NCBI GenBank assembly: GCA_031271805.1
Contig: JAISUX010000117.1
Location: 1 to 48,294 of the forward strand
Length of the DNA: 48,294 nucleotides
Source of the DNA: Tannerella sp.
Lineage (GTDB): Bacteria > Bacteroidota > Bacteroidia > Bacteroidales > Tannerellaceae
Direction: 5' to 3'
A model generated the notes under the pieces. The model searched no databases. It saw nothing but the letters and a program-made list of their open reading frames with translations, and was not told the origin of the DNA. The translations under genes and the position numbers were made by a program. Of this stretch, positions 8,731-19,135 are shown in pieces. The first letter of the stretch is position 1; every line of letters begins with the position of its first letter.

Positions 8731-10118
8731 TTCGTCCGATATTTATCATTCAACATATTGCGTATCGGCTCGACAAAACGGTCGATATCGCCTGCACCAA
8801 GCGTCATCAGCACATCCAAGTCTTCGCTTTCGAGCAACGACATCAGTTCATCCTTATGGCAAAGGACTTTGTCGGCTATAGTTACTTTGTCGAAAATGAT
8901 TTCGGAAGTGACGTTAGGAATCGGTTCCTCGCGGGCGGGATAGATATCAAGCAGGATAAGGCGGTCGAGTAGCGAGAGCGCACGGGCGAAGTCATCGGAA
9001 AAATCCCGAGTACGGGTATATAGGTGAGGCTGGAAAATGCCGGTCAGGCGGCGAGCGACATAAAGTTCGCGAACGGAACTGATTGCACTCGCGAGTTCCT
9101 GCGGATGGTGGGCATAGTCATCAATATATACCACTCTGTCGGTCTTGACTTGGAAATCGAATCGACGCTCTGCGCCGGCGAAGGTCTTTATCGCCGCTCT
9201 CGCCTCCTCCGGCGTAACGCCGTTTAACAGCGCGACAGCCATTGCCGCAACGGCATTCTCGACGTTTATCCTGACCGGGACGCCAAGGGAAACGTCATTA
9301 ATAGAGAAAGGTTCTAAATCAAAAACAATTTCCCCATTCCCTACGCGAATATTCTCGGCATGGAAATCGGCCGTGCGGTCGGTCATTGAATAGGTGTACA
9401 TTTTAACGCCGTCCTGCAAGCGGGGTTTTATGTCAACACCTTTCTTTATTATCAACGCGCCTCCGGGACGTATCAGCGAGGTGAATTGCTCGAAGCTCTC
9501 GCGGTAGGCAGCGGGCGTGCCGTAGATATCAAGATGGTCGGGATCGGCGGCGGTCACAACGGCCATGTAAGGTGTGAGGGTATGGAACGAGCGGTCGTAC
9601 TCGTCGGCTTCAATAACTGTCAAATCGCTACGGTCGGACAGCATCAGGTTACTGTCGTAGTTCTTAATAATGCCGCCGAGGAAGGCGTTACAATCGACTG
9701 CCGACTGCTTTAAGAGGTGTGCAATCATCGACGATGTCGTCGTCTTGCCGTGCGTCCCGGCCACACATAGCCCGCGAGCCGACTTGGTTATCAATCCGAG
9801 CGTTTGCGAACGTTTCAACACCTCAAAGCCATGCTCACGGAAATACATCAATTCCGCATGATCCGACGGCACAGCGGGAGTATAAACCACTAAAGTCGTT
9901 GCAGGGTCGAGGAAATCATGAAATAATCCATCCTCAAGATTCATCTCTTCGTAATGAATAGGCACACCTTCCTCGCTAAGTTTTACGGTCAGCGGCGAAA
10001 GCGTACGGTCATAACCACCGACGGTCTTCCCATTAGCTAAGAAATACCGTGCAAGAGCGCTCATTCCTATACCGCCGACGCCAATGAAATACACCGATTT
10101 TATATCATCTATTTTCAT
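8727..10118 (-). CDS. murC: UDP-N-acetylmuramate--L-alanine ligase
   Basis: 463 residues. MurC adds L-alanine to UDP-MurNAc, the first peptide step of cell-wall precursor synthesis in the cytoplasm. The N-terminus has the Mur nucleotide fold (YFIGVGGIGMSALAR), the ATP loop is GTHGKTTTSSM near residue 119, and EADEYDRSF with TAADPDHLDIYG are typical of MurC. The C-terminal domain carries DDYAHHPQELAS and QPHLYTRT. The start overlaps murG and the end overlaps ftsQ by 4 nt each. Confidence 0.98.
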   Translation of the reverse strand: MKIDDIKSVYFIGVGGIGMSALARYFLANGKTVGGYDRTLSPLTVKLSEEGVPIHYEEMNLEDGLFHDFLDPATTLVVYTPAVPSDHAELMYFREHGFEVLKRSQTLGLITKSARGLCVAGTHGKTTTSSMIAHLLKQSAVDCNAFLGGIIKNYDSNLMLSDRSDLTVIEADEYDRSFHTLTPYMAVVTAADPDHLDIYGTPAAYRESFEQFTSLIRPGGALIIKKGVDIKPRLQDGVKMYTYSMTDRTADFHAENIRVGNGEIVFDLEPFSINDVSLGVPVRINVENAVAAMAVALLNGVTPEEARAAIKTFAGAERRFDFQVKTDRVVYIDDYAHHPQELASAISSVRELYVARRLTGIFQPHLYTRTRDFSDDFARALSLLDRLILLDIYPAREEPIPNVTSEIIFDKVTIADKVLCHKDELMSLLESEDLDVLMTLGAGDIDRFVEPIRNMLNDKYRTK

Positions 10119-11224
10119 TCCACCTTCGGATTAATTACGTTAATAATCTCATTTACAATCCTTTCGGCACTATTATATTGTGCAAAATGATATATTTTTT
10201 CGCTCAAAGAATCTAACTGACCCTTCTCTGAAAAAATACCCAGAACCGTCGAAGCAAGTTGCTTGTCGGCAATATTGTCGGGCAACAAAACGGCCGCGCC
10301 ATGCTCCGAAAGAGCGAGAGCGTTCTTCGTTTGGTGGTCTTCGGCCACATTAGGCGAAGGCACAAGTACAACCGATTTCTTTTGAAGACAGAGTTCCGAA
10401 ATAGTACCGGCTCCGGCGCGCGAAACGATAAGATCCGCCGCCCCATAAGCCAAATCCATCCTCAAGATAAAATCCGAAAACCAGATATTTTTCGTATCCG
10501 CCACGGTCGATTTAATGTACTCATTAATACCGGTATAATAGTACTTTCCGGTCTGCCAAATGACCTGAATCCCGGCTTTTAGCAACTCCGGCAGCCCGTT
10601 TATCATCCCATTATTTATTGTACGCGCGCCAAGGCTGCCGCCAAGCACCAAAAGAATGGGTTTACCGGCCTCCAAACCGAAATATTCAAGGCTCTCAGAG
10701 GTCTTTTCCTGAGCTTTTTCAAGCTCTTTACGCACCGGATTTCCTGTTATCACAACCTTGTCTTCGGGGAAAAACCGATTCATACCGCTGTATGCCACAC
10801 ATACCTTAGCAGCACGTTTTCCGAGCAGTTTGTTCGTTAAGCCGGCATACGAATTTTGCTCCTGAATAAGCACGGGCACTCCAAGAGAAGAGGCCATCCA
10901 CAGAGTCGGACCGCTTGCATAACCGCCCACACCGATAGCGATATCAGGATTGAAGTCGCGGATAATTTTCCTTGCCATGAACAGACTTTTGACTATCTTA
11001 TAAACAATGGTTATGTTCTTAAACATGTTCTTGCGATCTAATCCGCGGATGGGTAGCCCAATAATTTTGTATCCGGCATCCGGTACACGAATCATTTCCA
11101 TACGCTCTTTCGCGCCTACGAACAGGATATCGGCATCGGGAAACTGCCGTCTAATCTCGTTTGCAATCGACAAGGCCGGGAAAATATGCCCTCCTGTGCC
11201 ACCTCCGCTGATTATTATCTTCAT
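10115..11224 (-). CDS. murG: UDP-GlcNAc:lipid I N-acetylglucosamine transferase
   Basis: 369 residues. MurG adds GlcNAc to lipid I to make lipid II on the inner face of the cytoplasmic membrane. The glycine-rich loop GGGTGGHIFPALSIA begins at residue 7, the second is LGGSLGARTINN, and the UDP-GlcNAc site has SRAGAGTISELCLQKKSVVLVP followed by EDHQTKNA. The start overlaps the ftsW stop by 4 nt and the end overlaps the murC start by 4 nt. Confidence 0.98.
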   Translation of the reverse strand: MKIIISGGGTGGHIFPALSIANEIRRQFPDADILFVGAKERMEMIRVPDAGYKIIGLPIRGLDRKNMFKNITIVYKIVKSLFMARKIIRDFNPDIAIGVGGYASGPTLWMASSLGVPVLIQEQNSYAGLTNKLLGKRAAKVCVAYSGMNRFFPEDKVVITGNPVRKELEKAQEKTSESLEYFGLEAGKPILLVLGGSLGARTINNGMINGLPELLKAGIQVIWQTGKYYYTGINEYIKSTVADTKNIWFSDFILRMDLAYGAADLIVSRAGAGTISELCLQKKSVVLVPSPNVAEDHQTKNALALSEHGAAVLLPDNIADKQLASTVLGIFSEKGQLDSLSEKIYHFAQYNSAERIVNEIINVINPKVE

Positions 11225-12435
11225 GGTTCTATAGTTTCAGATTCAACATTCAAAGAATTATCCGTTTGTTCATTCGGCTCTACAGGCTCATTTTCCTCAT
11301 CACCCATTCCGGCGCTGAAACGACTGACACTCAATATTATACCGAAATAGCAACAAGTAAGAATTGTCGATGTTCCGCCCCTGCTTATCAATGGCAGAGG
11401 CTGACCGGTCACTGGAATAAGATTAACGGCAACGGCCATGTTGATCAATGCTTGAACGACAATCAGCAAGCCGCAACCCAAAGCAAGATATTTCGGAAAC
11501 AATTTCTCGCACCGTCGGGCGATTATCGCCACCCTAAACATCAGTATAACATATAGCATCAGAACGCCGATGCCTCCGATAATCAGCCCCATCTCTTCAA
11601 TTATTATCGCGTAGATAAAGTCGGAGAACGCCTCCGGAAGGAAGTCTTTTTGCATACTGCGTCCCGGCAATTTTCCGAGAAATCCGCCCTGAGCGATTGC
11701 TACTTTTGAATGAACGACCTGCCAATTATCCTTGGTTCGCATGAATTTCGTGTCTTTGTTATCTTTCCCGAAATCATCAATACGTTCTTTCCATGTCCAG
11801 AAGCGTGTGGGCACGATCTCCTTAGGCAAACTCCGGAAACCAAAGAACATTCCCGCCCCAAGGCCTACCACAACCAACAAAGTTATTATCAGCTTTTTAC
11901 CGGGCAACTGCCCGATATACATCATTATAAAACATACGGCTGCCAACAAAAAAGCAGTAGAAAAATTATCCAAAACGATACAGCCGCAAGTCAGGCCTAC
12001 CCCGATCAATATTATCCAGAACGAGCGATCGGGAGTGAACCGCTCCTGGCGGCTCAACACAAAAGCGACGAAGACCACACACGCGAGTTTGCCGAATTCG
12101 GAAGGCTGAAACGTTATCCCGAAAATCGAAAGCCACCTGTGAGCTTCATTAGTGCTGACGCCGAAAATCGGGGTTAATATCAATAGCACAATTGAAATCG
12201 GAAGCAACAAGATTGCTATCGAAAAGAAACGACTCGGTATGTTATGCAGCACAAGCACCACCCCGAAGCCTATTGCCATAAAGGTGACATGTTTCACGAT
12301 CGGCGTCCAATAATACGCCTTGTATGCAAATTTACTTGACGCGCTGTAAACTTCGAGTATGGAGACAAAACACAGTAACATGAAAATAATCCACACCGAA
12401 CGGTCGCCTTTAAATAATTTATTAGCTAATTCCAT
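11221..12435 (-). CDS. ftsW: SEDS glycosyltransferase FtsW
   Basis: 404 residues with about ten hydrophobic helices. FtsW polymerises lipid II at the septum together with the transpeptidase FtsI. SEDS landmarks include HRWLSIFGITFQPSEFGKLA near residue 92 and VNLIPVTGQPLPLISRGGTS near residue 340. The cytoplasmic C-terminal tail is acidic (EENEPVEPNEQTDNS). It starts 6 nt after murD and overlaps murG by 4 nt. Position beside murD/murG argues for FtsW over the elongation paralogue RodA. Confidence 0.96.
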   Translation of the reverse strand: MELANKLFKGDRSVWIIFMLLCFVSILEVYSASSKFAYKAYYWTPIVKHVTFMAIGFGVVLVLHNIPSRFFSIAILLLPISIVLLILTPIFGVSTNEAHRWLSIFGITFQPSEFGKLACVVFVAFVLSRQERFTPDRSFWIILIGVGLTCGCIVLDNFSTAFLLAAVCFIMMYIGQLPGKKLIITLLVVVGLGAGMFFGFRSLPKEIVPTRFWTWKERIDDFGKDNKDTKFMRTKDNWQVVHSKVAIAQGGFLGKLPGRSMQKDFLPEAFSDFIYAIIIEEMGLIIGGIGVLMLYVILMFRVAIIARRCEKLFPKYLALGCGLLIVVQALINMAVAVNLIPVTGQPLPLISRGGTSTILTCCYFGIILSVSRFSAGMGDEENEPVEPNEQTDNSLNVESETIEP

Positions 12436-12441
12436 GATTCT

Positions 12442-13782
12442 TTATAAATTACGCACACATTTTTTAAACTGTTCACCGCGATCTTCGTAGTTCTTAAAGA
12501 GATCAAAACTTGCACAGCAGGGCGAAAGCAGCACCGTATCACCCTTGACGGCGATTTCGTATGCTTTTGCGACTGCTTCTTCCATAGAGCGGGCGTCGGC
12601 GATTTGCGGCACCTTGCCGTCGAAAAAAGCATGAAGTTTCGTATTATCGACGCCGAGGAATATCAGGGCGCGGCATTTTTTGACGACCAACGCCTCGATT
12701 TCCTTATAGTCATTGCCTTTGTCTGTGCCGCCGAGAATAAGCACAAGAGGCGTACCGACACTCTGAATGGCGTACCAGCACGAATTGACGTTGGTAGCCT
12801 TCGAATCATTTATATAATCAACTCCTCGGACGCGAGCGACCATCTCAAGCCGGTGCTCTACACCGGAGAAATCGCTCAACGAAGCACGGATTCGCTCGTC
12901 ATGGATATCCATCACCTTGGCGGCTATCCCGGCGGCCATTGAATTATAAAGGTTGTGCGTCCCCTTAAGGGACAATAATTCTCTATCCATAGTATATATT
13001 CCATTTTTTGTTTCAATAATTAATTTGCCGCCTTCGACGTAGGCCTTTACTCCCTCAACGTGATTTTCCGCAAAGGGATAAAGCGTCGCCTGCGGATTAA
13101 ATTGCTTCAGGCCTGCCCGAATCACAGGATCGTCATTCCAAAATATGAAGGCGTCGTCAACAGTCTGATTACGGACTATCCTGAATTTGGCAGACGCATA
13201 TTCCTGAAAATCATAATGATAGCGATCGAGATGGTCGGGAGTGATGTTTAATAAAACAGCGACATCGGCCTTGAAATCGTACATATTATCGAGTTGGAAA
13301 CTACTCAACTCAATAACATAGTATTGATGCGGAGTTTCCGCAACCTGCAATGCGAGACTGTTGCCGACATTGCCGGCCAAACCGACATCAAAGCCGGCAG
13401 ACTTCAAAATATGATAAGTAAGCATCGTTGTCGTAGTCTTGCCGTTGCTGCCCGTGATACAAATCATCTTCGACATGCCTGCATACCTGCCCGCAAACTC
13501 AATTTCCGATATGATCCCAATGCCGGCAGCCTTAATCTGCTGTATGATATCCGCTTTGTCGGGGATTCCGGGACTTTTGACTATCTCGTTAGCATTCAAT
13601 ATCTTAGAATATGTATGCCCCCCTTCTTCAAACTCTATCCCCCTGTCCGTCAGAATTTTTCTATATTCATCTTTGATAGCCGACGAATCCGAGACGAAGA
13701 CTTCATAGCCTTCTTTCAATGCCAATACCGCAGCGCCCGCACCGCTCTCGCCGGCTCCCAATATGACAATTCTGCGTCTCAT
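12442..13782 (-). CDS. murD: UDP-N-acetylmuramoyl-L-alanine--D-glutamate ligase
   Basis: 446 residues from the ATG at 13782, which overlaps the mraY stop as ATGA. A longer in-frame start would lie inside mraY and is rejected. MurD adds D-glutamate to the precursor. The N-terminal fold is [16 protein letters not shown], the ATP loop is [11 protein letters not shown], and the middle domain has [12 protein letters not shown]. The C-terminal domain shows [19 protein letters not shown] and [22 protein letters not shown], all characteristic of MurD. Confidence 0.98.
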   Translation of the reverse strand: MRRRIVILGAGESGAGAAVLALKEGYEVFVSDSSAIKDEYRKILTDRGIEFEEGGHTYSKILNANEIVKSPGIPDKADIIQQIKAAGIGIISEIEFAGRYAGMSKMICITGSNGKTTTTMLTYHILKSAGFDVGLAGNVGNSLALQVAETPHQYYVIELSSFQLDNMYDFKADVAVLLNITPDHLDRYHYDFQEYASAKFRIVRNQTVDDAFIFWNDDPVIRAGLKQFNPQATLYPFAENHVEGVKAYVEGGKLIIETKNGIYTMDRELLSLKGTHNLYNSMAAGIAAKVMDIHDERIRASLSDFSGVEHRLEMVARVRGVDYINDSKATNVNSCWYAIQSVGTPLVLILGGTDKGNDYKEIEALVVKKCRALIFLGVDNTKLHAFFDGKVPQIADARSMEEAVAKAYEIAVKGDTVLLSPCCASFDLFKNYEDRGEQFKKCVRNL

Positions 13783-15029
13783 CTTACTTTCAAGGTTACG
13801 ATTGTTATTACTGCGAGGATTATCCCGACGAGCCAAAAACGTGTGACAAGTTTGGCTTCGGGCACAATGCCATGGGGATATTGGAGCAGGGCGCTTCCCT
13901 CCTTTTGAAAATGATGATGCAGGGGCGTCATTTTGAATATCCTCCGGCCTTCACCGTACTTCTTTCGAGTGTATTTAAAGTATGCGACTTGTAGCATCAC
14001 CGAGAGGCTCTCGACCAAAAACACACCGCAAAGTATAGGCACTAACAACTCCTTGCGGATTATTATCGCAAAGACGGCAATGATGCCGCCGAGAGTGAGG
14101 CTGCCCGTATCGCCCATAAAGACCTGCGCCGGGAATGAATTATACCACAAGAATCCGATAGTCGCACCTATGAAAGCGGCCGCGAAAATCACCAACTCTT
14201 CGGCGCCGGGCAGGAACATGATGTTGAGGAATGAAGCGAACTCGATATGCGACGACATATAGGCTAAGATGCCGAGCGCCACGCCCATGATTGCCGAACT
14301 TCCGGCTGCCAAACCGTCAAGTCCGTCGGTAAGATTAGCCCCGTTGGATACCGCCGTGACGATAAAGATCACTATCAGGACAAAAAACAGCCATGTAACC
14401 TCTTCCTTGTATTTGCCTGCCCATGAGGCAAGCCAGGCATAATCAAAATTGTTGCTCTTGAAAAACGGGATTGTCGTCTTGGTTGACTTGGTTTCCGAAG
14501 GATGGATATGTACCGTCTCGACTGTGTTGCTGCTGTTCATCACCTCTATATTCTCGCGTATAACGGCATTTGGACTGATATACAACGTCAGACCGACTAT
14601 CAAACCCAGACCTACCTGGGCGACTATCTTAAACTTGCCGTGCAGACCCTTTTTGTCCTTGCGGAACACCTTTATATAATCATCGGCAAATCCTAAGGCT
14701 CCAAGCCATAAAGTGGTGATTATCATAAGAATAATATAGACGTCATTAAGTCGCGTAAAGAGCAGGACGGGCACAAGTATGGCGATTATGATGATAAGAC
14801 CGCCCATTGTGGGGACACCCTGTTTCTTCATCTGCCCTTCGAGTCCGAGGTCGCGGACGATCTCGCCTACCTGCAACTTCTGCAGGCGGTCAATAATGCG
14901 CCGGCCTATCGTTGTCGAGATGAACAAAGCAAATACCAACGCCATCCCCGAACGAAACGACACATACTTAAACATACCCGCTCCCGGGAAATCAATCTTA
15001 TCCAAATAAGCAAACAAATCGTAAAGCAT
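13779..15029 (-). CDS. mraY: Phospho-N-acetylmuramoyl-pentapeptide transferase
   Basis: 416 residues with about ten membrane helices. MraY moves phospho-MurNAc-pentapeptide to undecaprenyl phosphate to form lipid I. The motifs [39 protein letters not shown] and MTPLHHHF are present. Between the early helices there is an extra periplasm-side loop (about residues 155-195, with [13 protein letters not shown]), which makes the protein longer than the roughly 360-residue E. coli form. It starts 11 nt after murE. Confidence 0.98.
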   Translation of the reverse strand: MLYDLFAYLDKIDFPGAGMFKYVSFRSGMALVFALFISTTIGRRIIDRLQKLQVGEIVRDLGLEGQMKKQGVPTMGGLIIIIAILVPVLLFTRLNDVYIILMIITTLWLGALGFADDYIKVFRKDKKGLHGKFKIVAQVGLGLIVGLTLYISPNAVIRENIEVMNSSNTVETVHIHPSETKSTKTTIPFFKSNNFDYAWLASWAGKYKEEVTWLFFVLIVIFIVTAVSNGANLTDGLDGLAAGSSAIMGVALGILAYMSSHIEFASFLNIMFLPGAEELVIFAAAFIGATIGFLWYNSFPAQVFMGDTGSLTLGGIIAVFAIIIRKELLVPILCGVFLVESLSVMLQVAYFKYTRKKYGEGRRIFKMTPLHHHFQKEGSALLQYPHGIVPEAKLVTRFWLVGIILAVITIVTLKVR

Positions 15030-15040
15030 AGACTATTCCT

Positions 15041-16489
15041 TTATTTTTCAATTATAAGTTTTATTTCCTCACGGTCGTCGAAGTGATGTTTCACTCCTTT
15101 AACATCCTGATAATCTTCGTGTCCTTTACCGGCAACGAGGATTACATCACCTTTCTGCGCGAGCGCTATTGCCGTCCGGATAGCCTGACGGCGGTCGGTA
15201 ATACACAGAGTACGGTCTTTTTCCGCCGCATCCAGACCGGCGTGCATATCGGCGATAATGTCGTCCGGCTCCTCAAAACGCGGGTTGTCGGACGTCAGTA
15301 TCAGTCGGTCGCTTTGCCTGACGGCCGCCCGCGCCATCAGCGGACGCTTGCCCTTGTCGCGATTGCCGCCGGCGCCAACGACAGTGATGATCTTGCCCTG
15401 ACTATCCAAAACCTCACTGATGCCCGTAAGAACATTTTCGAGCGCGTCGGGCGTGTGGGCATAATCGACTATTGCCGTCACCCCGCGAGCAGAACGGATA
15501 GTCTCGAAGCGACCGGCAACAGGTTTCAGCGACGACAAAGCCACAAGCGTCTCTTCCCGATCCTGCCCGAGCGCAACCGCCGTACCATAGACCGCAAGAA
15601 GGTTGTAGGCATTAAAACGACCGACGAAGTGAGTATAGACGTCACGACCGTCGATATCCATTTCCATCCCGTCTAAGTGAGACTCAACTATTTTGCCCTT
15701 AAAATCGGCAAGCGTACGCAAAGAATATGTCAATTTGCGCGCGTTAGTGTTCTGTAGCATCACTTCCCCCGATTTATCGTCGAGATTGATGAGTGCAAAA
15801 GCGGTAGCCGGAAGATTGTCGAAAAAAGTCTTCTTCGCCTTGAGATAATTCTCTACAGTCAAATGATAATCAAGATGGTCACGAGTGAGGTTAGTAAAAA
15901 CTCCGCCATCGAAGTCGATGCCGCTGATACGTTTTTGGTCAACGGCATGCGAACTGACCTCCATAAAGGCATAGTCGCAACCTTCTTCTACCATTTTCGC
16001 CATCAAAGCATGTATCGTAAGCGCGTCGGGCGTGGTATTGACCGTCGGCTCGGCCTCGCCGTCAATATAATTGCAAACAGTCGAGAAAAGCCCGGCTTTG
16101 TAGCCCATCTTGCGGAATAAATTATAGAGCGAAGTCGCGATGGTCGTCTTGCCGTTTGTCCCTGTAACGCCAACTACTTTCATCTGTTTGGAAGGCTCGC
16201 CGTACCACGCCGAAGCGATTCTTCCAAGGGCGTCGGCCGAATCCTTAACGACAATAAAAACAACATTGTCTATCGGCTCGCTAAAATACTCGCAAACGAC
16301 AGCCACAGCCCCCTGTTCAACCGCCTTGGCAATAAAAACATGCCCATCGACAGTCGTTCCTTTGACTGCAACAAACAGAGAGCCGGACATGACTTTTCTC
16401 GAATCAGCTTGTACATCAACGATTTCCGGGTCATTACAGTACGGACAACCTCCTATCTCCGCAATTTTCAATAACTCACTTAACTTCAT
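15041..16489 (-). CDS. murE: UDP-MurNAc-tripeptide synthetase (meso-diaminopimelate-adding)
   Basis: 482 residues. MurE adds the third residue of the stem peptide. The ATP loop is [11 protein letters not shown], followed by [11 protein letters not shown] and [13 protein letters not shown]. The substrate-selecting motif DNPR (in [11 protein letters not shown]) predicts meso-diaminopimelate instead of lysine, as expected for a Gram-negative wall. The usual carboxylated-lysine region ([16 protein letters not shown]) is present. A 49-nt gap separates it from ftsI, the longest inside the dcw run; I see no promoter there. Confidence 0.97.
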   Translation of the reverse strand: MKLSELLKIAEIGGCPYCNDPEIVDVQADSRKVMSGSLFVAVKGTTVDGHVFIAKAVEQGAVAVVCEYFSEPIDNVVFIVVKDSADALGRIASAWYGEPSKQMKVVGVTGTNGKTTIATSLYNLFRKMGYKAGLFSTVCNYIDGEAEPTVNTTPDALTIHALMAKMVEEGCDYAFMEVSSHAVDQKRISGIDFDGGVFTNLTRDHLDYHLTVENYLKAKKTFFDNLPATAFALINLDDKSGEVMLQNTNARKLTYSLRTLADFKGKIVESHLDGMEMDIDGRDVYTHFVGRFNAYNLLAVYGTAVALGQDREETLVALSSLKPVAGRFETIRSARGVTAIVDYAHTPDALENVLTGISEVLDSQGKIITVVGAGGNRDKGKRPLMARAAVRQSDRLILTSDNPRFEEPDDIIADMHAGLDAAEKDRTLCITDRRQAIRTAIALAQKGDVILVAGKGHEDYQDVKGVKHHFDDREEIKLIIEK

Positions 16490-16538
16490 ATTACCTTTTT
16501 AATTTCACATATTGTATCTCGTATTCGTCGTTCCACAG

Positions 16539-18785
16539 TCATCGCAGCGTCAGAGCAACCGTTTGCCCCTGCACGATTTTTGCACCTCCGCGTATCGACT
16601 GGGATTCGACGACGCCACGACCTGAGACCGCAACCCGCAGGCCACAATCCTCAAGCGCGAAAACCGCATCCTTCGCTCCCATACCGACAACATTGGGCAC
16701 AAGTCCGGCCGACATTGCCATTTCGTTCAGCGAAACTTTATTCTTTTCCTCACGAGCTACAACATATTTCGTATCAACTTTCCCCTTCGCAGCAAGCTCA
16801 ATATTAAGCTTTTTGGCGACATTATTCAAAGAAACATAGTCGCCGTTCAAAACTTCAGGCACAGGATTACGCAAAGAATCGGCCGCAACCGTCTTTACGT
16901 CGAAAACCGTGCGATAAGCATATATCTTTTCCGCGATTTCCTTGACCACCGCACCGCACATACTGCCTCCCGAAACAACGCCTATCCGCGGCCTCGAGAT
17001 TACGACTATACAGGTGTATTGAGGGTTTTCGTATGGAAAGAAACCGCAAAACGACACATTATGTCCGGCGCCGTATCGCCCGCCGCTTGAAATCTGCGCC
17101 GTGCCCGTCTTACCCGCTATCGTTATCACATCCGACTTGGCAGGCTTGCCGGTGCCATCACGTTTCCCGGCAGGATCTTTGTAATTCACAACGTTATACA
17201 GCATATTTTGAATGATCTTCAACGTTCGTTCCGAACAAATGCTTGGGATAATAGCCTCAGTATCAAAATGCTTAACCACTTCGCCTTTCTTCAGCACATC
17301 TTTTACAAACATAGGACGCACCATTTTGCCGTTATTAGCTATGGCATTAAAAAACGTAAGTGTCTGTATGGGAGGTATTTGAGACTCATAGCCAAATGAC
17401 ATCCATGGCAGTGACGTCTTCGACCAATATTTATCTCCGGGATGACGCAGGCGCGCTTTACCGGCGCCCGGAATCTCCAACTTAAGATCTGCGTCCATAC
17501 CTATCCTGTGCAGTCCGTCAACAAACTTCTTGGGATTCTTTTCATATCCGTGAAGAATGATTTTCGCCACGCCGATATTAGACGAATACCAGATAGCCTT
17601 TTCAGCCGTTATCGCTCCGTATCCGCCGCGGTTGTTGTTATGGTCGGTCATGCGGCGGTTGGCATACATATAATTGCCGTCGCCCACATCCACAGGCGTA
17701 TTCGGCTGCGCCACGCCATCTTCAATAGCGACCATCATCGAAGCTACTTTGAAGGTCGAACCCGGCTCGATGACGTCTGCCACAGCATGATTCATAGTCT
17801 CCGCATAACGCCCCGGACTTATCCGCCCCATATTAGTAATCGCCTTAATTTCACCCGTTTTAACTTCCATAACTACGGCCGTACCTACTTCCGCATCTAT
17901 CTCTTTCAGTTTGTCTAACAACGCTTTTTCGACCAAATCCTGAATGTTTATGTCGAGGGTTGAGCGTATGTCCATTCCGTCCACCGGCTCGACTTCGACG
18001 ACGTCCGCCCAATGCCAGCCTACACGATGCATCGAGCCTATGCCCGGCACTCCCCTAAGCAGCGAGTCATACTGCAATTCAAGCCCTAAACGTCCTTTTG
18101 TGACGCCTTTCATCGTATTGTCCTGACCTTTGATATCGCCCACCGTGCCGTAAATATCGCCTATCGTACGCGAAGCAAGCGTACCAAACGGCCTCTGACG
18201 CTTCATGGATATGTCGGTAGCGAAAAAACTGCTGCTTCTATTCATTCTCAAAAACGGGAACTTGCGTATTTCTTTCAAATCCTCGTATGACACTTTTCCT
18301 TCGTAAATCTTGTAATGCCGGTCTTTCTTCTTCAAGCCTTTTTCAAGATGCGACCTGTAACCGGCTTGCGTACGGTTCTTCAGCTTCTTCGACAGATGAT
18401 ATGCCAAAGAATCAACATTATTTCGCTTGGCGTGATAAAAAGAATCGAGCGCGAAACCGTCTTTCTTCATCTCATTCGTCCCTGCCGCCCAAAATCCCTC
18501 CGACCCGAAGTCGATGAACAGCTCGTACTGAGGCATGCTCGCGGCCATTATACGGTCATCGGATGAATAAATGTTCCCGCGCGTGGGGTCTATCTGCTTA
18601 TCCGGCAAATTGAACGTCGAACCGAGTTTCAACCACCCTTCCCGCTCCGTAACGGCAATCTTGAAAGCGGAAATAAGGATTGCTATCGCCACTAAACTCA
18701 AAACAAGCGTGACAATAAAATACCGCATGAAGATGTTTCCATCCTTTTCTCTATTTCTATTATTTTCCTTACTTTCAGTATCCAT
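16539..18785 (-). CDS. ftsI: Septal peptidoglycan transpeptidase FtsI (PBP3 type) with a C-terminal PASTA domain
   Basis: 748 residues. FtsI cross-links septal peptidoglycan. A short cytoplasmic head is followed by one membrane helix (about 21-44), a dimerisation domain with the class B motif RGNIYSSDDRIMA, and the penicillin-binding domain. The active serine is Ser343 (STFK 343-346), then SSN at 401-403 and KTGTA at 559-563. The last 70 residues, with VPNVVGMGAKDAVFALEDCGLRV, form a PASTA domain, as is usual for this protein in Bacteroidota. The gene lies 10 nt after the ftsL-like gene. Confidence 0.97.
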   Translation of the reverse strand: MDTESKENNRNREKDGNIFMRYFIVTLVLSLVAIAILISAFKIAVTEREGWLKLGSTFNLPDKQIDPTRGNIYSSDDRIMAASMPQYELFIDFGSEGFWAAGTNEMKKDGFALDSFYHAKRNNVDSLAYHLSKKLKNRTQAGYRSHLEKGLKKKDRHYKIYEGKVSYEDLKEIRKFPFLRMNRSSSFFATDISMKRQRPFGTLASRTIGDIYGTVGDIKGQDNTMKGVTKGRLGLELQYDSLLRGVPGIGSMHRVGWHWADVVEVEPVDGMDIRSTLDINIQDLVEKALLDKLKEIDAEVGTAVVMEVKTGEIKAITNMGRISPGRYAETMNHAVADVIEPGSTFKVASMMVAIEDGVAQPNTPVDVGDGNYMYANRRMTDHNNNRGGYGAITAEKAIWYSSNIGVAKIILHGYEKNPKKFVDGLHRIGMDADLKLEIPGAGKARLRHPGDKYWSKTSLPWMSFGYESQIPPIQTLTFFNAIANNGKMVRPMFVKDVLKKGEVVKHFDTEAIIPSICSERTLKIIQNMLYNVVNYKDPAGKRDGTGKPAKSDVITIAGKTGTAQISSGGRYGAGHNVSFCGFFPYENPQYTCIVVISRPRIGVVSGGSMCGAVVKEIAEKIYAYRTVFDVKTVAADSLRNPVPEVLNGDYVSLNNVAKKLNIELAAKGKVDTKYVVAREEKNKVSLNEMAMSAGLVPNVVGMGAKDAVFALEDCGLRVAVSGRGVVESQSIRGGAKIVQGQTVALTLR

Positions 18786-18795
18786 ATAATCTTTA

Positions 18796-19122
18796 TTATT
18801 TCGAAATCCTGTACGGTGGCGTCTTTGCCTTCTCTATGTCCAAACCCTGCTTCCTGACAAGCTCTTCTACTTGCGAAGGACGGGTATTCTCCGTAAGTTG
18901 CGCCGAAACCGACAAGGCTTCATACTTCAAATCCTTCAGTTGTTCCTGCAACCGGTCTATCTCGCGAATTTTGATATTGCACGAATAGCGGTTGCTGATA
19001 TAAAAGAAGAACAGAATTACGATAAAAACTATCATCTTCGTATTCCTGACTATGAAATCTTCTTTCAAAATGCCACCGCCAAGTATGTACATTATCATAT
19101 TTTTCTTTTTCTTGTTGCTCAT
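18796..19122 (-). CDS. ftsL: FtsL-like cell division protein
   Basis: 108 residues: a lysine-rich cytoplasmic head (NKKKKN), one membrane helix (about 28-44, TKMIVFIVILFFFYISN), then a coiled-coil-prone segment (REIDRLQEQLKDLKYEALSV). FtsL forms a trimer with FtsB and FtsQ that activates FtsWI. The sequence is too variable to identify alone. Topology, size and position between rsmH and ftsI make the call. It ends SKTPPYRISK-like, in a polar periplasmic tail. Confidence 0.85.
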   Translation of the reverse strand: MSNKKKKNMIMYILGGGILKEDFIVRNTKMIVFIVILFFFYISNRYSCNIKIREIDRLQEQLKDLKYEALSVSAQLTENTRPSQVEELVRKQGLDIEKAKTPPYRISK

Positions 19123-19135
19123 ACAAATTTAAAAT